Below, one piece after another: positions 16,190 through 25,518 of a stretch of DNA of 33,926 nucleotides (position 1 is the stretch's first letter; every line of letters begins with the position of its first letter). Made by a program: the position numbers and the translations under genes. Source of the DNA: Pirellula staleyi DSM 6068 (lineage in GTDB: Bacteria; Planctomycetota; Planctomycetia; Pirellulales; Pirellulaceae); contig CAMBSL010000036.1 in the NCBI GenBank assembly GCA_945870455.1, forward strand, positions 1 to 33,926. The letters run 5' to 3'. The notes beneath the pieces were generated by a model, which was not told the origin of the DNA, did not search any database, and worked only from the letters and a program-made list of their open reading frames with translations.

Positions 16190-17122
16190 TCATTGCACTT
16201 CGCAAGCCAAGGGCTTGCCCGTAAGGCCGTTTAGCAAATTCTCCACGGACAATTCCGCCATCCGTCGACGAGTCTGTACGGTAGCGCTCCCGACATGGGG
16301 CGTAATGGTGACGTTTTCGAGCTTCAGAAGAGGATGCTCGCGAGGCAAGGGCTCTGGTTCCGTCACATCCAACGCGGCTGCAAAGATTCGCTTCGCGATC
16401 ATCGTCTCCGTTAAGGCTTGGGTGTCGACGATACCGCCACGTGAAATGTTCACCAACGTCGCGGTTGACTTTAACAACGCGAGTTCCCGAGCGCCGATCA
16501 TGCCAGCCGTCTCCGCTGTCAAGGGAACCATCAACACAACAAAATCGCTCTCCCGAAGAAGTTCATCGAGTGAGACATACTGAGCGGAATAGTCGCTTTC
16601 GGCAGTCATTCGGCGGTTTCGATTGTGATATAGGATTCGCATGTCGAAGCCGGTGGCTCGCTTGGCGATTTGTGTTCCAATGCTTCCCATGCCAACAATC
16701 CCCAATGTCGCGCCGTGAACGTCGCGTCCATGACGGTCGTTGGCGTCGAAAACCGTTGGTTCTAATCGTCGAGCAAATCGGTCCCCCTCAACCAAACGAC
16801 GAGCTGCAGCCAATAACAAGGCCATTGCCATATCGGCGACCGCTCCATCCAAAACTCGCGGTGTATTGCCAACTGGAATTCCGCGTTGCTTCGCGGCGAC
16901 AAGATCAATATGGTCGACCCCGACTCCGTGATTCGAAATTACCTTCAAATTAGGAGACCGGTCCATGAGTTCTGCATCGACGCTTGCATGCCCATAGCAG
17001 TAGATGGCATCGACCGGTTCCTGGTTTTCATCCCAAGGCACCAACTCGACACGTTTCGCCAGCAGCTCTTCTAGCGTAGGATTGAGAAACCGTTTTGCTA
17101 GAACTCTTGGTCGGCGTTTCAT
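16190..17122 (-). CDS. D-isomer-specific 2-hydroxyacid dehydrogenase (glyoxylate/hydroxypyruvate reductase or SerA-like)
   Basis: The protein is 310 residues from ATG 17122. The split substrate domain begins with NHGVGVDHIDLVAAKQRGI. The Rossmann NAD(P) loop is GIVGMGSIGTQIA, with HNRNRR after beta-2; Arg there suggests NADP preference. The catalytic triad is in ISRGGIVD (Arg), DVTEPEPLP (Glu) and TPHVGSAT (His). It lacks the C-terminal ACT regulatory domain of long SerA. It could reduce hydroxypyruvate or glyoxylate, or oxidise 3-phosphoglycerate; the adjacent serB makes a serine-pathway role plausible but does not prove it. It ends 154 bases before serB. Confidence 0.88.
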   Translation of the reverse strand: MKRRPRVLAKRFLNPTLEELLAKRVELVPWDENQEPVDAIYCYGHASVDAELMDRSPNLKVISNHGVGVDHIDLVAAKQRGIPVGNTPRVLDGAVADMAMALLLAAARRLVEGDRFARRLEPTVFDANDRHGRDVHGATLGIVGMGSIGTQIAKRATGFDMRILYHNRNRRMTAESDYSAQYVSLDELLRESDFVVLMVPLTAETAGMIGARELALLKSTATLVNISRGGIVDTQALTETMIAKRIFAAALDVTEPEPLPREHPLLKLENVTITPHVGSATVQTRRRMAELSVENLLNGLTGKPLACEVQ

Positions 17123-17563
17123 GCAATGTCTTTTGCGGATGAATAGGGCAAGCGAAGTATAGTCACCGGACAGGCTTGGGCTGTTACGCTGTTAGGGAGT
17201 GCCATTTGGCCCTTCGACTGATGCCTCTGCGCGTGCCACCCGAGTTGGACCAGATTCCAAGCATGATAGCGAAGACCCAGGGCAGCGTCGAGGTTTCTTG
17301 CATGTACCTGAATCGCCGGGCTCGAAGGCTTCACAGGTTTGAACGTTTCGCCGCTTCCACATGCAAACGCTATGACCCTCGCAATCCTTAGCATCTGAAA
17401 TTTTATTCGCGTGGAAAAGCATATTGACTCAAGCCGTGACGCGAGTGTCTCGATGTTCCGAAAGATTCCATTCGGAGTCGATACGTTTTCCAGTACGCAC
17501 ATGGATGTGCTCGGTCCGCAACAACCGGGAGTCAGGCCAGACGCTTGACCTATACCACGTCCT
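17123..17563. other. Intergenic region, no gene recognised
   Basis: These 441 bases lie between two divergent genes. Short open frames on both strands have no family features. The minus-strand frame that touches the dehydrogenase start is antisense to the next gene for much of its length. I see no promoter of good consensus, repeat or RNA fold that I can support. Confidence 0.5.
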
Positions 17564-18679
17564 ATGAGCTCCAATTTTCTACAAAAGCCTATCGGAATCG
17601 TGACGGTCCTAACCGCCGCAGTCGGTGGCCCATACGCTGCTTTTGAAACCGATCTTGGTACCTCGATGCGTAAGTCGTTGGTCAACGCCAGTTCCATCGC
17701 GACGACCAATAGCAGCGAGGCCCAACTCTCAACGCCCGAGCAATCGGATCCGTACTCGCTCTTGGGATCCAAAGGCAATTCAACGCCGCAAAGCGCTTTG
17801 ACACCGAACGGTTACGTCTCAGGTGCGAATGCTGCGGTGACGGAAAGTGGTTGGAGAAGCGATTCCTCGACGCCTGCGGGGCAATTGGTGTCAACCGTCT
17901 ATGGACCAACCACCGTTTATCCGGTTGGTCCCAATACTCCTTTTCCAAATGCGGGAGCGTTCCAACAAGGTGCTTACCCTCAAGCAAGCCAACCGTTTCT
18001 ACAAGGGATACCGCAGGCTTATGTATCGGGATACTTAGGCAATCCGATAGCCATACCTAACCCTACCTTGGAGAACCGTGCGGGACCATCGCAGGTCATA
18101 CCTGGGGGAACAGATCAGCTTTGGGATTACACGTTGGGCACTCCCTCGCTGCCACAGCTCCAGCAGCAACCACAAACTGCGGTTGGAGGTGGAGTTGTGA
18201 ATGACCTCCGAGAAGTTCTGCGGTTTGACATTGTTCCAGGCTGGCTACCTCAGCGATTTGCTAGGGTAACCACAGTGACCTCCAACGTCCAAATGGACGG
18301 CTTGCGAGTTCCGCTAATCACTGGCACTCAACCCAAAGATATCGCGGGCTCGTTGACCTATTACTTCGACGCGTCCAAGGCCTTGAAACGTATTAATCTG
18401 CATGGTCTGACAGGTGACCCGACGCAATTAATCGCCCTGATGGTCCAATTCTATCAATTGAAACCCGAGCAAAGCTTAGGTGGACAATTGTTCACATCTC
18501 GATGGAACAATCGCGTTACAAGCGTCATGCAAATCGCCCCAGCACCCATCATTTATGCAGGCGCAGATCATTCGAAGTACATCATTTTCCTCGAACTAAA
18601 CCAACCGTCGAGCCATTACGCGATTAGCGAAGAAGCGAGCGAAATCCTTCGTACCTTGCAAGCCACGCAACGCTGGTGA
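17564..18679 (+). CDS. Planctomycete hypothetical protein
   Basis: The protein is 371 residues from ATG 17564. The N-terminus has a short hydrophobic segment (KPIGIVTVLTAAVGGPYAAF) that could be a signal peptide or anchor. Residues about 35-200 are low-complexity and rich in Ser, Pro, Gln, Gly and Asn. A conserved-looking folded domain follows (about 205-365): VNDLREVLRFDIVPGWLPQR, ITGTQPKDIAGSLTYYFD, LKRINLHGLTGDPTQLIALM and KYIIFLELNQPSSHYAISEE. The pattern resembles a family I remember as planctomycete-specific, possibly DUF6690, but I am not certain. No function is known. The stop lies two bases from the end of the convergent gene at 18682. Confidence 0.75.
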   Translation: MSSNFLQKPIGIVTVLTAAVGGPYAAFETDLGTSMRKSLVNASSIATTNSSEAQLSTPEQSDPYSLLGSKGNSTPQSALTPNGYVSGANAAVTESGWRSDSSTPAGQLVSTVYGPTTVYPVGPNTPFPNAGAFQQGAYPQASQPFLQGIPQAYVSGYLGNPIAIPNPTLENRAGPSQVIPGGTDQLWDYTLGTPSLPQLQQQPQTAVGGGVVNDLREVLRFDIVPGWLPQRFARVTTVTSNVQMDGLRVPLITGTQPKDIAGSLTYYFDASKALKRINLHGLTGDPTQLIALMVQFYQLKPEQSLGGQLFTSRWNNRVTSVMQIAPAPIIYAGADHSKYIIFLELNQPSSHYAISEEASEILRTLQATQRW

Positions 18680-18681
18680 TG

Positions 18682-20055
18682 TTAGCGGTTGCTGCACATG
18701 ATCTGGCTAACGCTACGAGCATCCGGAAACCAACAAATCACATAGGTGTTTTGACCGTCGACAACGCGGACGGACGTTTGCTGGCTTGGCCCAATAGGTC
18801 GGTTTCCACTCAAGGGGCTCAATTGCAATTGATGATCGCCCGTTGGCACTTCGACTCGCAGGACTTGGATGTCGCGTGGGAGCAAGCCCCAGCAGCGCGT
18901 ATCGGCTGCCTCGCTTGCCTCCCAAGCGATACCTGCCAAATCCATTCCGATCGCAGTTAGACCACCCTTGTCCATCGAGCCTTTGGCAGCCACAATCGTC
19001 GCTTTCTTGATGACTCGCCTTGCAACCGCGCGAGCCATGATCGAATTCCGATTTGCTTGAAACGTCGAAACGGCGAGCTGCTCGATGTTGGCCAAGGATG
19101 ATGTGGGTCCAATGCGCTGAGCGTTGATTTGAACACCCACAGCGTCCACGTCGGTAGGAGGAACAACGATGTCTGGTATCTTGATCGGCGCGATGGTCGG
19201 CGGCAGTTTATAAGGCCCGACTGCGGATATGATCTGGTCGGCTATGAGCAATGCGGCGCTGGTGGGGTGCTCTGCCACTTCGACTTTGTATGGGCCTCGA
19301 CCAACCATCGCAAACACATAGACTACGCCGTGACCAGGTTGTGAATGCACTCCACTCTGAACACGAGCCAAATCCCATTGCAACGGCTCGCTATTCGGTA
19401 AAAGCTTCGAAGCGATCGCATAGTTTCGTGACGCATCATCGTAGTCGTGATGTGTGGCTTCACGAAGCATGCCTCGCATATAGAATCCAAGGGGCAGCGG
19501 CGTGTATTCATCTTTCTTTTTGCCACTGCTCGATTCGAATTGATCCGCAAGTTGTTCGTGCTTGTCTTGGATTTGAAGCGTATAGCTCTCGGCATCCATT
19601 CCATCCTGCATCAGATTGGAAAGCGACAGGAAGACTCGCAGCAAAATTTTCTCGTAGTCTTCACCTGAATAGGATCTCACTTGATCGTCCGTCCACATCG
19701 AGACCGTTTTTTCTGCAAACGAGTCTTGTTCGAGATGATCAAAGCGATCGCGAACGTCTTTGAGCCGCGTCTCGGCTTGCTTGGCTTGGCCGCTCAAAAG
19801 ATCGACAACGGCTAAATCCAAATTGACAACATCGCGATCATGTCGATTGGTTTTGGAGAGTTTCTCAAGACTTTCGCGGCAGGCCTGGAGTTGGCCATCG
19901 TAGAAGAGGTTGCGAGGTTGGGCGATCCGTTTCGCATGCGTGGAACAGCCACTCTGGCTCACCGACACCAGTCCCGCTAAAAGATAACCAATAGCGAGAA
20001 GGATTGCGGCCCGATATTGAGTTACCGATGTACGGGACGGATCGCATCGAATCAT
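18682..20055 (-). CDS. COG3014-like lipoprotein
   Basis: The protein is 457 residues from ATG 20055, whose ATGA overlaps the stop of the LpoB-like gene by four bases, a sign of translational coupling. The N-terminus has a hydrophobic segment ending in VSQSGCST, compatible with a lipoprotein Cys near residue 37. Residues about 45-230 are helical and TPR-like (RNLFYDGQLQACRESLEKLS, SYSGEDYEKILLRVFLSLSN, YDDASRNYAIASKLLPNSEP). GHGVVYVFAMVGRGPYKVEV and the C-terminal beta-rich part (QVLRVEVPTGDHQLQLSPL, VVDGQNTYVICWFPD) match what I recall of COG3014, which in other bacteria also neighbours LpoB-like lipoproteins. It is probably a periplasmic outer-membrane lipoprotein, function unknown. Confidence 0.78.
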   Translation of the reverse strand: MIRCDPSRTSVTQYRAAILLAIGYLLAGLVSVSQSGCSTHAKRIAQPRNLFYDGQLQACRESLEKLSKTNRHDRDVVNLDLAVVDLLSGQAKQAETRLKDVRDRFDHLEQDSFAEKTVSMWTDDQVRSYSGEDYEKILLRVFLSLSNLMQDGMDAESYTLQIQDKHEQLADQFESSSGKKKDEYTPLPLGFYMRGMLREATHHDYDDASRNYAIASKLLPNSEPLQWDLARVQSGVHSQPGHGVVYVFAMVGRGPYKVEVAEHPTSAALLIADQIISAVGPYKLPPTIAPIKIPDIVVPPTDVDAVGVQINAQRIGPTSSLANIEQLAVSTFQANRNSIMARAVARRVIKKATIVAAKGSMDKGGLTAIGMDLAGIAWEASEAADTRCWGLLPRDIQVLRVEVPTGDHQLQLSPLSGNRPIGPSQQTSVRVVDGQNTYVICWFPDARSVSQIMCSNR

Positions 20056-20723
20056 CGTTTGAGTGGATTGTAGTTCCAGATCTTGCCCATCGCGGACTTG
20101 TGATAACCCTTGCGCACTTCAGATGAGAGCTTGTCGTACGCGCCGGTGTGCACGTTCGTTAACTCAAGTGTTAACTCATAGTCGCGCTGCGTCGAACTGT
20201 TGCGTTTGGTTGTTCCGCTCGTTAGCGTCGCGTACAAGAAGTAATCGACCGGGGCACCGCTGCGTTGGAGCACCGCAGTGAATAACTGCATGTTGTCTGG
20301 AAGCATTAACGCATCGGGTCGCATGCGTGTTTCGTGTAACGCAGCATCCACCATTCGGCGGCTGATTGGGGTAAACGACTGCGACTCCAAAATTTTGGAA
20401 TCGATTTGATTGTAGAGTTTGTCTTTGTAATCGCCGATGTCTTCCGCGCTCTTGTTCTCGATCCCGATGAAGCAGATCGTTTTCTTCGCTGGGAATCCGT
20501 CTGGCCCGATTTTGCAATCCTCCGGGGAAACTTGTTGCCTTGCCAGAAATTTGGCTACAGCTTCGTCTACCAAAGGATCGAAAACCTCCGCACCTGCTTC
20601 GTGGCTACCGACAAGATTCTCCGCACCCGGTTTGATCACGTGTCCATATTGATAGCCCCTGCATCCGGCAAAACCGACGGCAGTGAGCATTGAGAAACAG
20701 GTAAGCCATTCTCGACGATGCAT
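20052..20723 (-). CDS. LpoB-like lipoprotein (penicillin-binding-protein activator family)
   Basis: The protein is 223 residues from ATG 20723, with AAGGAA about seven bases upstream. The frame is open 24 codons further but lacks a signal there. The signal sequence ends in the lipobox VGFAGC. The mature part resembles LpoB/COG3417: VFDPLVDEAVAKFLARQ, KKTICFIGIENKSAEDI, LYNQIDSKILESQSFTPISR, DYFLYATLTSGTTKRN and DYELTLELTNVHTGA. In E. coli LpoB is an outer-membrane lipoprotein that activates PBP1b; here the partner is unknown. It is the first gene of a coupled pair with the COG3014-like lipoprotein. Confidence 0.82.
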   Translation of the reverse strand: MHRREWLTCFSMLTAVGFAGCRGYQYGHVIKPGAENLVGSHEAGAEVFDPLVDEAVAKFLARQQVSPEDCKIGPDGFPAKKTICFIGIENKSAEDIGDYKDKLYNQIDSKILESQSFTPISRRMVDAALHETRMRPDALMLPDNMQLFTAVLQRSGAPVDYFLYATLTSGTTKRNSSTQRDYELTLELTNVHTGAYDKLSSEVRKGYHKSAMGKIWNYNPLKR

Positions 20724-20936
20724 TTGGGATTCCTTCCCCGCAAAAATCATTCGACACTTTCCACGAATTGTGCAATTCCGCGTCCTTGTAGACAATAGGA
20801 ATATCGGAAAAACAAGTGCTGATCATGCAGGACAATAGGCACATAATCGAAAGCCAGCAATCTTCGAATCAACCTAGATTCGCTAGCAATCCATCGAATT
20901 GTTGGCAAACCATCCATGTAGAAAAACGGATCCGAG

Positions 20937-21200
20937 TTGCGAGAATGCCCTAAAGTTTGGTATGAAACGCATCGGTCGACGACAGGGGAATTCCTAAGTT
21001 CAGCGGATCATGAAGTGCTCAGTATTTTTATTGCAGATCTCGAAAACCAGGAATATGCAGCCGCAATCCTGGAAGTCTTGCAAGGCAATCGAATGGCAAT
21101 GGAGCTAGTTTCCAAAATTGGATTTGCCCAATATGAGCTTTACCCAACCTCGGTTGGAGCGATCGTCATGCAAAAGCGTCTCGAGGATCGATCCACATGA
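20937..21200 (+). CDS. Small protein coupled to the LptF/G gene; possible GNAT C-terminal fragment
   Basis: The protein is 87 residues from a TTG at 20937, with no clear ribosome-binding site. The stop TGA overlaps the ATG of the permease by four bases, which favours real translation. The C-terminal half (VLQGNRMAMELVSKIGFAQY ... VGAIVMQKRL) looks like motif B of GNAT acetyltransferases, N..A...Y.K.GF, but the acetyl-CoA loop (Q/RxxGxG/A) is missing. Just upstream a second frame (ATG 20825 to TAA 20951-20953) ends IRVARMP where this one begins. A one-base frameshift could join them into about 125 residues, still short for a GNAT. It is either a small real protein or a decayed gene. Confidence 0.4.
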   Translation: MRECPKVWYETHRSTTGEFLSSADHEVLSIFIADLENQEYAAAILEVLQGNRMAMELVSKIGFAQYELYPTSVGAIVMQKRLEDRST

Positions 21201-22333
21201 CAAAAATCGATCGCTATCTGTTGTTTCTGTACTCTCGGGTCTTTGTCATTTGCTTTTTGACATTGTCTGGTTTGCTGATCGTTGTTCAAGTCTTCACCAA
21301 CTTAGAAGAGCTGATCGCGTTCGGCAAAGTGCGTGGTGGTTTTCTGCGCGGACTTGCTGAGTACTTTAGTCCGTACATGTTGAGTATCTACGATCGAATG
21401 TGCGGCCTGATGACATTATTGGCAACTATGTTTGTAGTGGCTTGGCTTTATCGAACCAACGAGATGACTGCTCTGCTGGCAGCCGGTATTAGCAAAGGCC
21501 GGATCCTGCGCCCAATTCTCATTATGTCAGCCATTCTCATTGGTTTGGCTGCCATTTCGCGAGAGTTATTGATCCCAAATTATTCTGCCATGTTGAGCAA
21601 GACACCTCAAGAATTGCTTACGGAAAGCATTCGCCCTGTTCGTCCGACAGAAGATCTCGAACAAGGTGTTTTGATCGCAGGCTTGCATTTGCAACCTGCA
21701 ACTTTGACGATCAACCAACCGATTTTTAAATTTTTGGGGCCAGCAATTGAGGTAACGCAACAAATCACGGGCGTCTCAGCAAAATTTCTTCCGGCAGATG
21801 AAACTCATTCGGCTGGTTACTTGATCGTGGGAGCAAAAGGTGCAGAGCCATTGATCGGCAAGTCCTCTGTTCGCACCAAGACAGGTGACTATCTTTTGCT
21901 ACCAACGGACACACCATGGTTGAAGCCAGACGAGTGTTTCGTTCCGAGCACGCTTGAGTTCGATGTGCTACGTGGCGGAGGCGCCAAGCAATTTGCATCC
22001 ACAAGCGACCTAATTTGGCGGATGCGAAACCAGTCGCACTATTACGGAAGTGAGCTCAAAGTGGCCGTTCACACTCGTTTTCTGCAGCCATTGTTGGATT
22101 TCACTCAACTGTTGATCGGGGTACCCATGATCTTATCCAATCGCAACCGCAACTTGGTCAGCATGATCCTGTCCTGCATGCTCAGTTTCTCAGCTTTTTT
22201 CGGTATTAGCATTGGACTCAATACATTGGGGGCTCACGAGATGCTACTGTCGCCTGCCGCCGCCGCTTGGGCCCCCCTTTTGATTTTTGGACCCTACGCT
22301 TGGGCACAAGCCTCGCGAGCCATGCAATCTTAA
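21197..22333 (+). CDS. LptF/LptG-family permease
   Basis: The protein is 378 residues from ATG 21197. Three transmembrane helices occupy the first 130 residues (YSRVFVICFLTLSGLLIVVQ, LMTLLATMFVVAWLYR, ILRPILIMSAILIGLAAI), a soluble domain spans about 135-290, and three helices follow at the end (LLIGVPMILSN, MILSCMLSFSAFFGISIGL, AAAWAPLLIFGPYAW). NEMTALLAAGISKGRILRPI is the coupling-helix region typical of LptF/LptG. With LptB this family drives lipopolysaccharide transport from the inner membrane. No other lpt gene is visible here, so its partners must be elsewhere. It lies seven bases from the convergent cytochrome gene. Confidence 0.87.
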   Translation: MTKIDRYLLFLYSRVFVICFLTLSGLLIVVQVFTNLEELIAFGKVRGGFLRGLAEYFSPYMLSIYDRMCGLMTLLATMFVVAWLYRTNEMTALLAAGISKGRILRPILIMSAILIGLAAISRELLIPNYSAMLSKTPQELLTESIRPVRPTEDLEQGVLIAGLHLQPATLTINQPIFKFLGPAIEVTQQITGVSAKFLPADETHSAGYLIVGAKGAEPLIGKSSVRTKTGDYLLLPTDTPWLKPDECFVPSTLEFDVLRGGGAKQFASTSDLIWRMRNQSHYYGSELKVAVHTRFLQPLLDFTQLLIGVPMILSNRNRNLVSMILSCMLSFSAFFGISIGLNTLGAHEMLLSPAAAAWAPLLIFGPYAWAQASRAMQS

Positions 22334-22340
22334 TCTCGTC

Positions 22341-25300
22341 CTATCGGCGATGCATCATGAACGCAAACAAATCGCGAACTTGATCTGCCGTCATCACATC
22401 CAGCATCCCGTCCGGCATAAGGGATTTCGCCGAATTGCGGGACTGTTCGATGTCCTCGGTCGCAATCGTAAGCTGCTCTTTGTCCGTTTGGACTGTCATT
22501 GCATTTTCCGTTCGTCCGACAATGACCCCTGTAATCACGCGGCCTTCCTTGAGGGCGATGATCGACGTCGTAAATTGTTTAGGTACTTCTGCGCTCGGAT
22601 CGACAATATTCATCAACAAGTAGTCGAGATTCGTGCGATTCGTACCCGTTAGATCGGGCCCGATCGACTGCCCTTCACCATATAGTTTGTGGCAGTTCGC
22701 GCAAGACTTTTTGAACAGCATCGAACCATTTTCCAAATTGCCCTGGGCAAGCGTTGGGCCCGTGAGTTCCTTTTTCCAGCGATCGATGGTCTCCAGTTTG
22801 GCTTGCGTTGTTTCGTGGAGGACTCCCCATTTCAACTCAAGAACCGCTTGGATGCGTTCGTTTCCAAAGGCGAGCAATTGCCGAACCTGCGCTGCCGATA
22901 GATCGCGAGCATCTACTTTGTCCTTGTCGATTCCATCGATCAGTTCCATCGCATACGATTGCCGACTGCAGAGCGTATCCAATGCCAGACCTCGATTGCC
23001 ATCTTTCAATCCGCTGAGGCGACTGATGAGCTCTTTGCCGGTTTTTGGATTGTCGAAGCTCGCTAAGGCTCGGATGGCAGCATCAGCGACGGCACGATCT
23101 CCCAGCAGTTTGTAAAACGTCTCGACAGCTTCAATGTCCTTGGCTTGAGCCAACGCCTTGATCGCATCTTCCCTTGTGACGGAATCTAAATTCGCATTCC
23201 CCGCTAATGTTCGCAAGTCCGCGAGCGCGGTTCCGTCCCCAAACAAGACACCCAACGCATCCATCGCAAACAGGACCTCTTTGTTTTTTGATGACCTCAG
23301 AGTTTTTTCGATGCTGGTCCAATTGTCCGGTGCTTTGACGCGTGCCCGCCCCGCCAACCCCGTTCGAAACGCGTTCAACAGTTCAGCTGCGGCCGCATCG
23401 TCGTGCGCGATTTGGCTTGAAATAAACGTCAATACTTGATCCGCGAGCGACATGTCTTTGTCGATCTCATAAGCCAAACGTCGTACCGCAAACTGCTGGA
23501 GCTTAGGAATCGAATTCAGCAAACGCACTTCCTTGACGGTTTTCACAATCGGTTCGATGCCATACCAAGTCATCAGAGTCAAGTTCGGATCGGCGGCGAT
23601 CGTTCGCGTATTTTCCGGTTGTGATAAAATCGCGTTGGCCAACTCATGTCGTTCGCTTGAATCAAAGCGTCTCAAAACGGATACCAAGGCCAACAAAATA
23701 TTGGCGGCTGGCTTTTGCTTTGCCAACGAAATGAGATCTGGGAGCAGTGCCTTGCGACGTTCCGGGTCATAGCATGAGATCTGTACCGCATGTTCAAGCA
23801 GTTCCAGATTCGAAGTCTTCAGCTCACGACGCAAGTCGTCCTGGCTGTTTAATCCGAGTGCTTCTGCCAGCAAAAGCGTCATTGGACGCCGATGACGCCC
23901 ATCCGAGCCCAGCCTCGGATCGCGAAGCCGGGAATCTCCTTGTTGCCTTTCTTGCAAAATGCGAGTTGAGTGCCGAGCAAACCAAGCATCGTTTCCAACT
24001 GCGAATTCAAGAAGTGCTGCACTTGTCTGATCATTCAACGCAGGGCTAGGTTGGAAAGGCTTTGGCTTTCCATAAGCAATGCGATAGATCCGACCGCTAG
24101 TACGGTGAATTCCGTCATGATCATGGCACTCGCCATTGTCCGACCAGTCCGAAACGTAGATAGCACCTTCGGGGCCGGATTTGATGTCGACACCGCGAAA
24201 CCAAGGGGATTTCACCATCATGAAATCGGGCTCGCGCTTACCCACGAATCCGCTGCCAGAACGCTCAAGCCGATTCACATTCAAACGCCGGCCGTGCGTG
24301 TTGCACATGAAGATCTTGCCGCGATACTCTTGGGGGAAATTGCTGCCTTGGTAAATCAACCCACCAACGTGAGAATGACCGCCCCCTAAATCACTTGCGA
24401 CTCCATCTCGGCTTTCGCTCCATTTGCGAGTCGTGTCCCAGTGGTAATGATCCGCCGTCATGTCCATCAGTTCATAGAAATGAGGGTTGGAGTCCTGGCC
24501 GTACATTCGTTTGAAATGGGCGCCCGGCATTGCATGCCATAGGTGCCCTTGCACGTTATTGGTCATAAAGAACTGGCCGTCCGCGTTAAAGTCCAACCCC
24601 CACGGGTTGGTCGTTCCGTTACAAACAACTTCGACGGTTTTCTTGATGGGATGATAACGCCACACGCCGCAGTTCATGGCGGGACGTTCGGACTGTGGAG
24701 TTCCAGGGACTCCAGGGTACGACGTATCCACGATCCCATGTCGACCATACAACCAGCCGTCCGGACCCCAGATGAGACCGCTGACAAAGTTATGTCCGCA
24801 TTCTTTGCTCCAACCGTCGAGCATTACAATGGGTTCGCCATCCGGCACATCGTCGCCGTTCTTATCGGGAATGAAGGAAAGTGTCCCGTCGTGAAGGATC
24901 CAAACTCCACCGAATCCCCAGGTCAAGCTGGTGAGCATGAAGCCCTTGTCCCAAAACACCTTGCGAGTGTCGTGCTTGCCATCGAAATCGGTATCCTCGA
25001 AGACGACGATTCGATCTCGCAACTTCGTTTCGTATGGTCCACCGCTGTAGGTGTAATTTTCAGCAACCCATAACCGACCTCGATCATCGAAGTCCATACA
25101 GATCGGCTGCTGAACATCGGGGTCTCCTGCAAATAGGGTCGCGTTAAAACCCGGCGGAAGCTCGATCAAGCTGACCATCTCGGCTGCTGCTGGTGGGTTC
25201 TGGCCGGCCGCTTCGGTGTTGAAGATTTTGGGAAAGTCGCTCTGGGAAAAAGCTCGACTTGGCCCAAATGTCAAGGCAAAACACACACAGCACGAAAGGA

Positions 25301-25361
25301 TTTTTGCAAAACCACCAACCCTTACGGGCATGCCGTTTGACGCAGACAAGAGATACTTCAT
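22341..25361 (-). CDS. PVC-type secreted beta-propeller / HEAT / cytochrome c protein (second copy)
   Basis: The protein is 1006 residues from ATG 25361. The frame is open 67 codons further upstream but only ATG 25361 leads directly into a signal peptide (FAKILSCCVCFALTFGPSRAFS). The propeller (about 65-460) has GFNATLFAGDPDVQQPICMD, GRLWVAENYTYSGGP, VVFEDTDFDGKHDTRKVF, DGWLYGRHG, GAIYVSDWSDNGECHDHDG and TSGRIYRIAY. HEAT-like helices follow (about 480-860), then CANCH (C887, C890, H891), SIGPDLTGTNR and a closing MTADQVRDLFAFMM helix. It is a paralogue by architecture of the protein at 9663-12686, but close reading shows clearly different propeller motifs, so the substrates probably differ. 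Confidence 0.9.
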   Translation of the reverse strand: MKYLLSASNGMPVRVGGFAKILSCCVCFALTFGPSRAFSQSDFPKIFNTEAAGQNPPAAAEMVSLIELPPGFNATLFAGDPDVQQPICMDFDDRGRLWVAENYTYSGGPYETKLRDRIVVFEDTDFDGKHDTRKVFWDKGFMLTSLTWGFGGVWILHDGTLSFIPDKNGDDVPDGEPIVMLDGWSKECGHNFVSGLIWGPDGWLYGRHGIVDTSYPGVPGTPQSERPAMNCGVWRYHPIKKTVEVVCNGTTNPWGLDFNADGQFFMTNNVQGHLWHAMPGAHFKRMYGQDSNPHFYELMDMTADHYHWDTTRKWSESRDGVASDLGGGHSHVGGLIYQGSNFPQEYRGKIFMCNTHGRRLNVNRLERSGSGFVGKREPDFMMVKSPWFRGVDIKSGPEGAIYVSDWSDNGECHDHDGIHRTSGRIYRIAYGKPKPFQPSPALNDQTSAALLEFAVGNDAWFARHSTRILQERQQGDSRLRDPRLGSDGRHRRPMTLLLAEALGLNSQDDLRRELKTSNLELLEHAVQISCYDPERRKALLPDLISLAKQKPAANILLALVSVLRRFDSSERHELANAILSQPENTRTIAADPNLTLMTWYGIEPIVKTVKEVRLLNSIPKLQQFAVRRLAYEIDKDMSLADQVLTFISSQIAHDDAAAAELLNAFRTGLAGRARVKAPDNWTSIEKTLRSSKNKEVLFAMDALGVLFGDGTALADLRTLAGNANLDSVTREDAIKALAQAKDIEAVETFYKLLGDRAVADAAIRALASFDNPKTGKELISRLSGLKDGNRGLALDTLCSRQSYAMELIDGIDKDKVDARDLSAAQVRQLLAFGNERIQAVLELKWGVLHETTQAKLETIDRWKKELTGPTLAQGNLENGSMLFKKSCANCHKLYGEGQSIGPDLTGTNRTNLDYLLMNIVDPSAEVPKQFTTSIIALKEGRVITGVIVGRTENAMTVQTDKEQLTIATEDIEQSRNSAKSLMPDGMLDVMTADQVRDLFAFMMHRR

Positions 25362-25497
25362 CACTGCACGTTCTATAAAATAATTTCGAAACTTGGAGAG
25401 GAAACTACCGCGAATTATAGCTAACAAATTCGGAGACCGGGTTATTCGGGAAGGGTGATGGTACAATTTCGTCAAATCTGAGACGATCGCATCGACA

Positions 25498-25517
25498 AGG
25501 CGAGATGCTGCTCGCCT
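25498..25517 (+). promoter_or_regulatory. Hairpin abutting the start codon of the histidine kinase gene
   Basis: AGGCGAG (25498-25504) and CTCGCCT (25511-25517) are a perfect 7-bp inverted repeat with a 6-base loop, ending one base before ATG 25519. The only purine-rich ribosome-binding candidate lies inside the left arm. A further 6-bp dyad TGACAC-GT-GTGTCA (25520-25533) starts within the ATG itself. Confidence 0.45.
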
Positions 25518-25518
25518 A

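Noticed and set aside
17119-17778. Minus-strand frame of 219 codons overlapping the dehydrogenase start by ATGA
   Set aside because: A third of it is antisense to the start of the gene at 17564, it has no recognisable family, no signal or domain pattern, and looks compositionally like noise.
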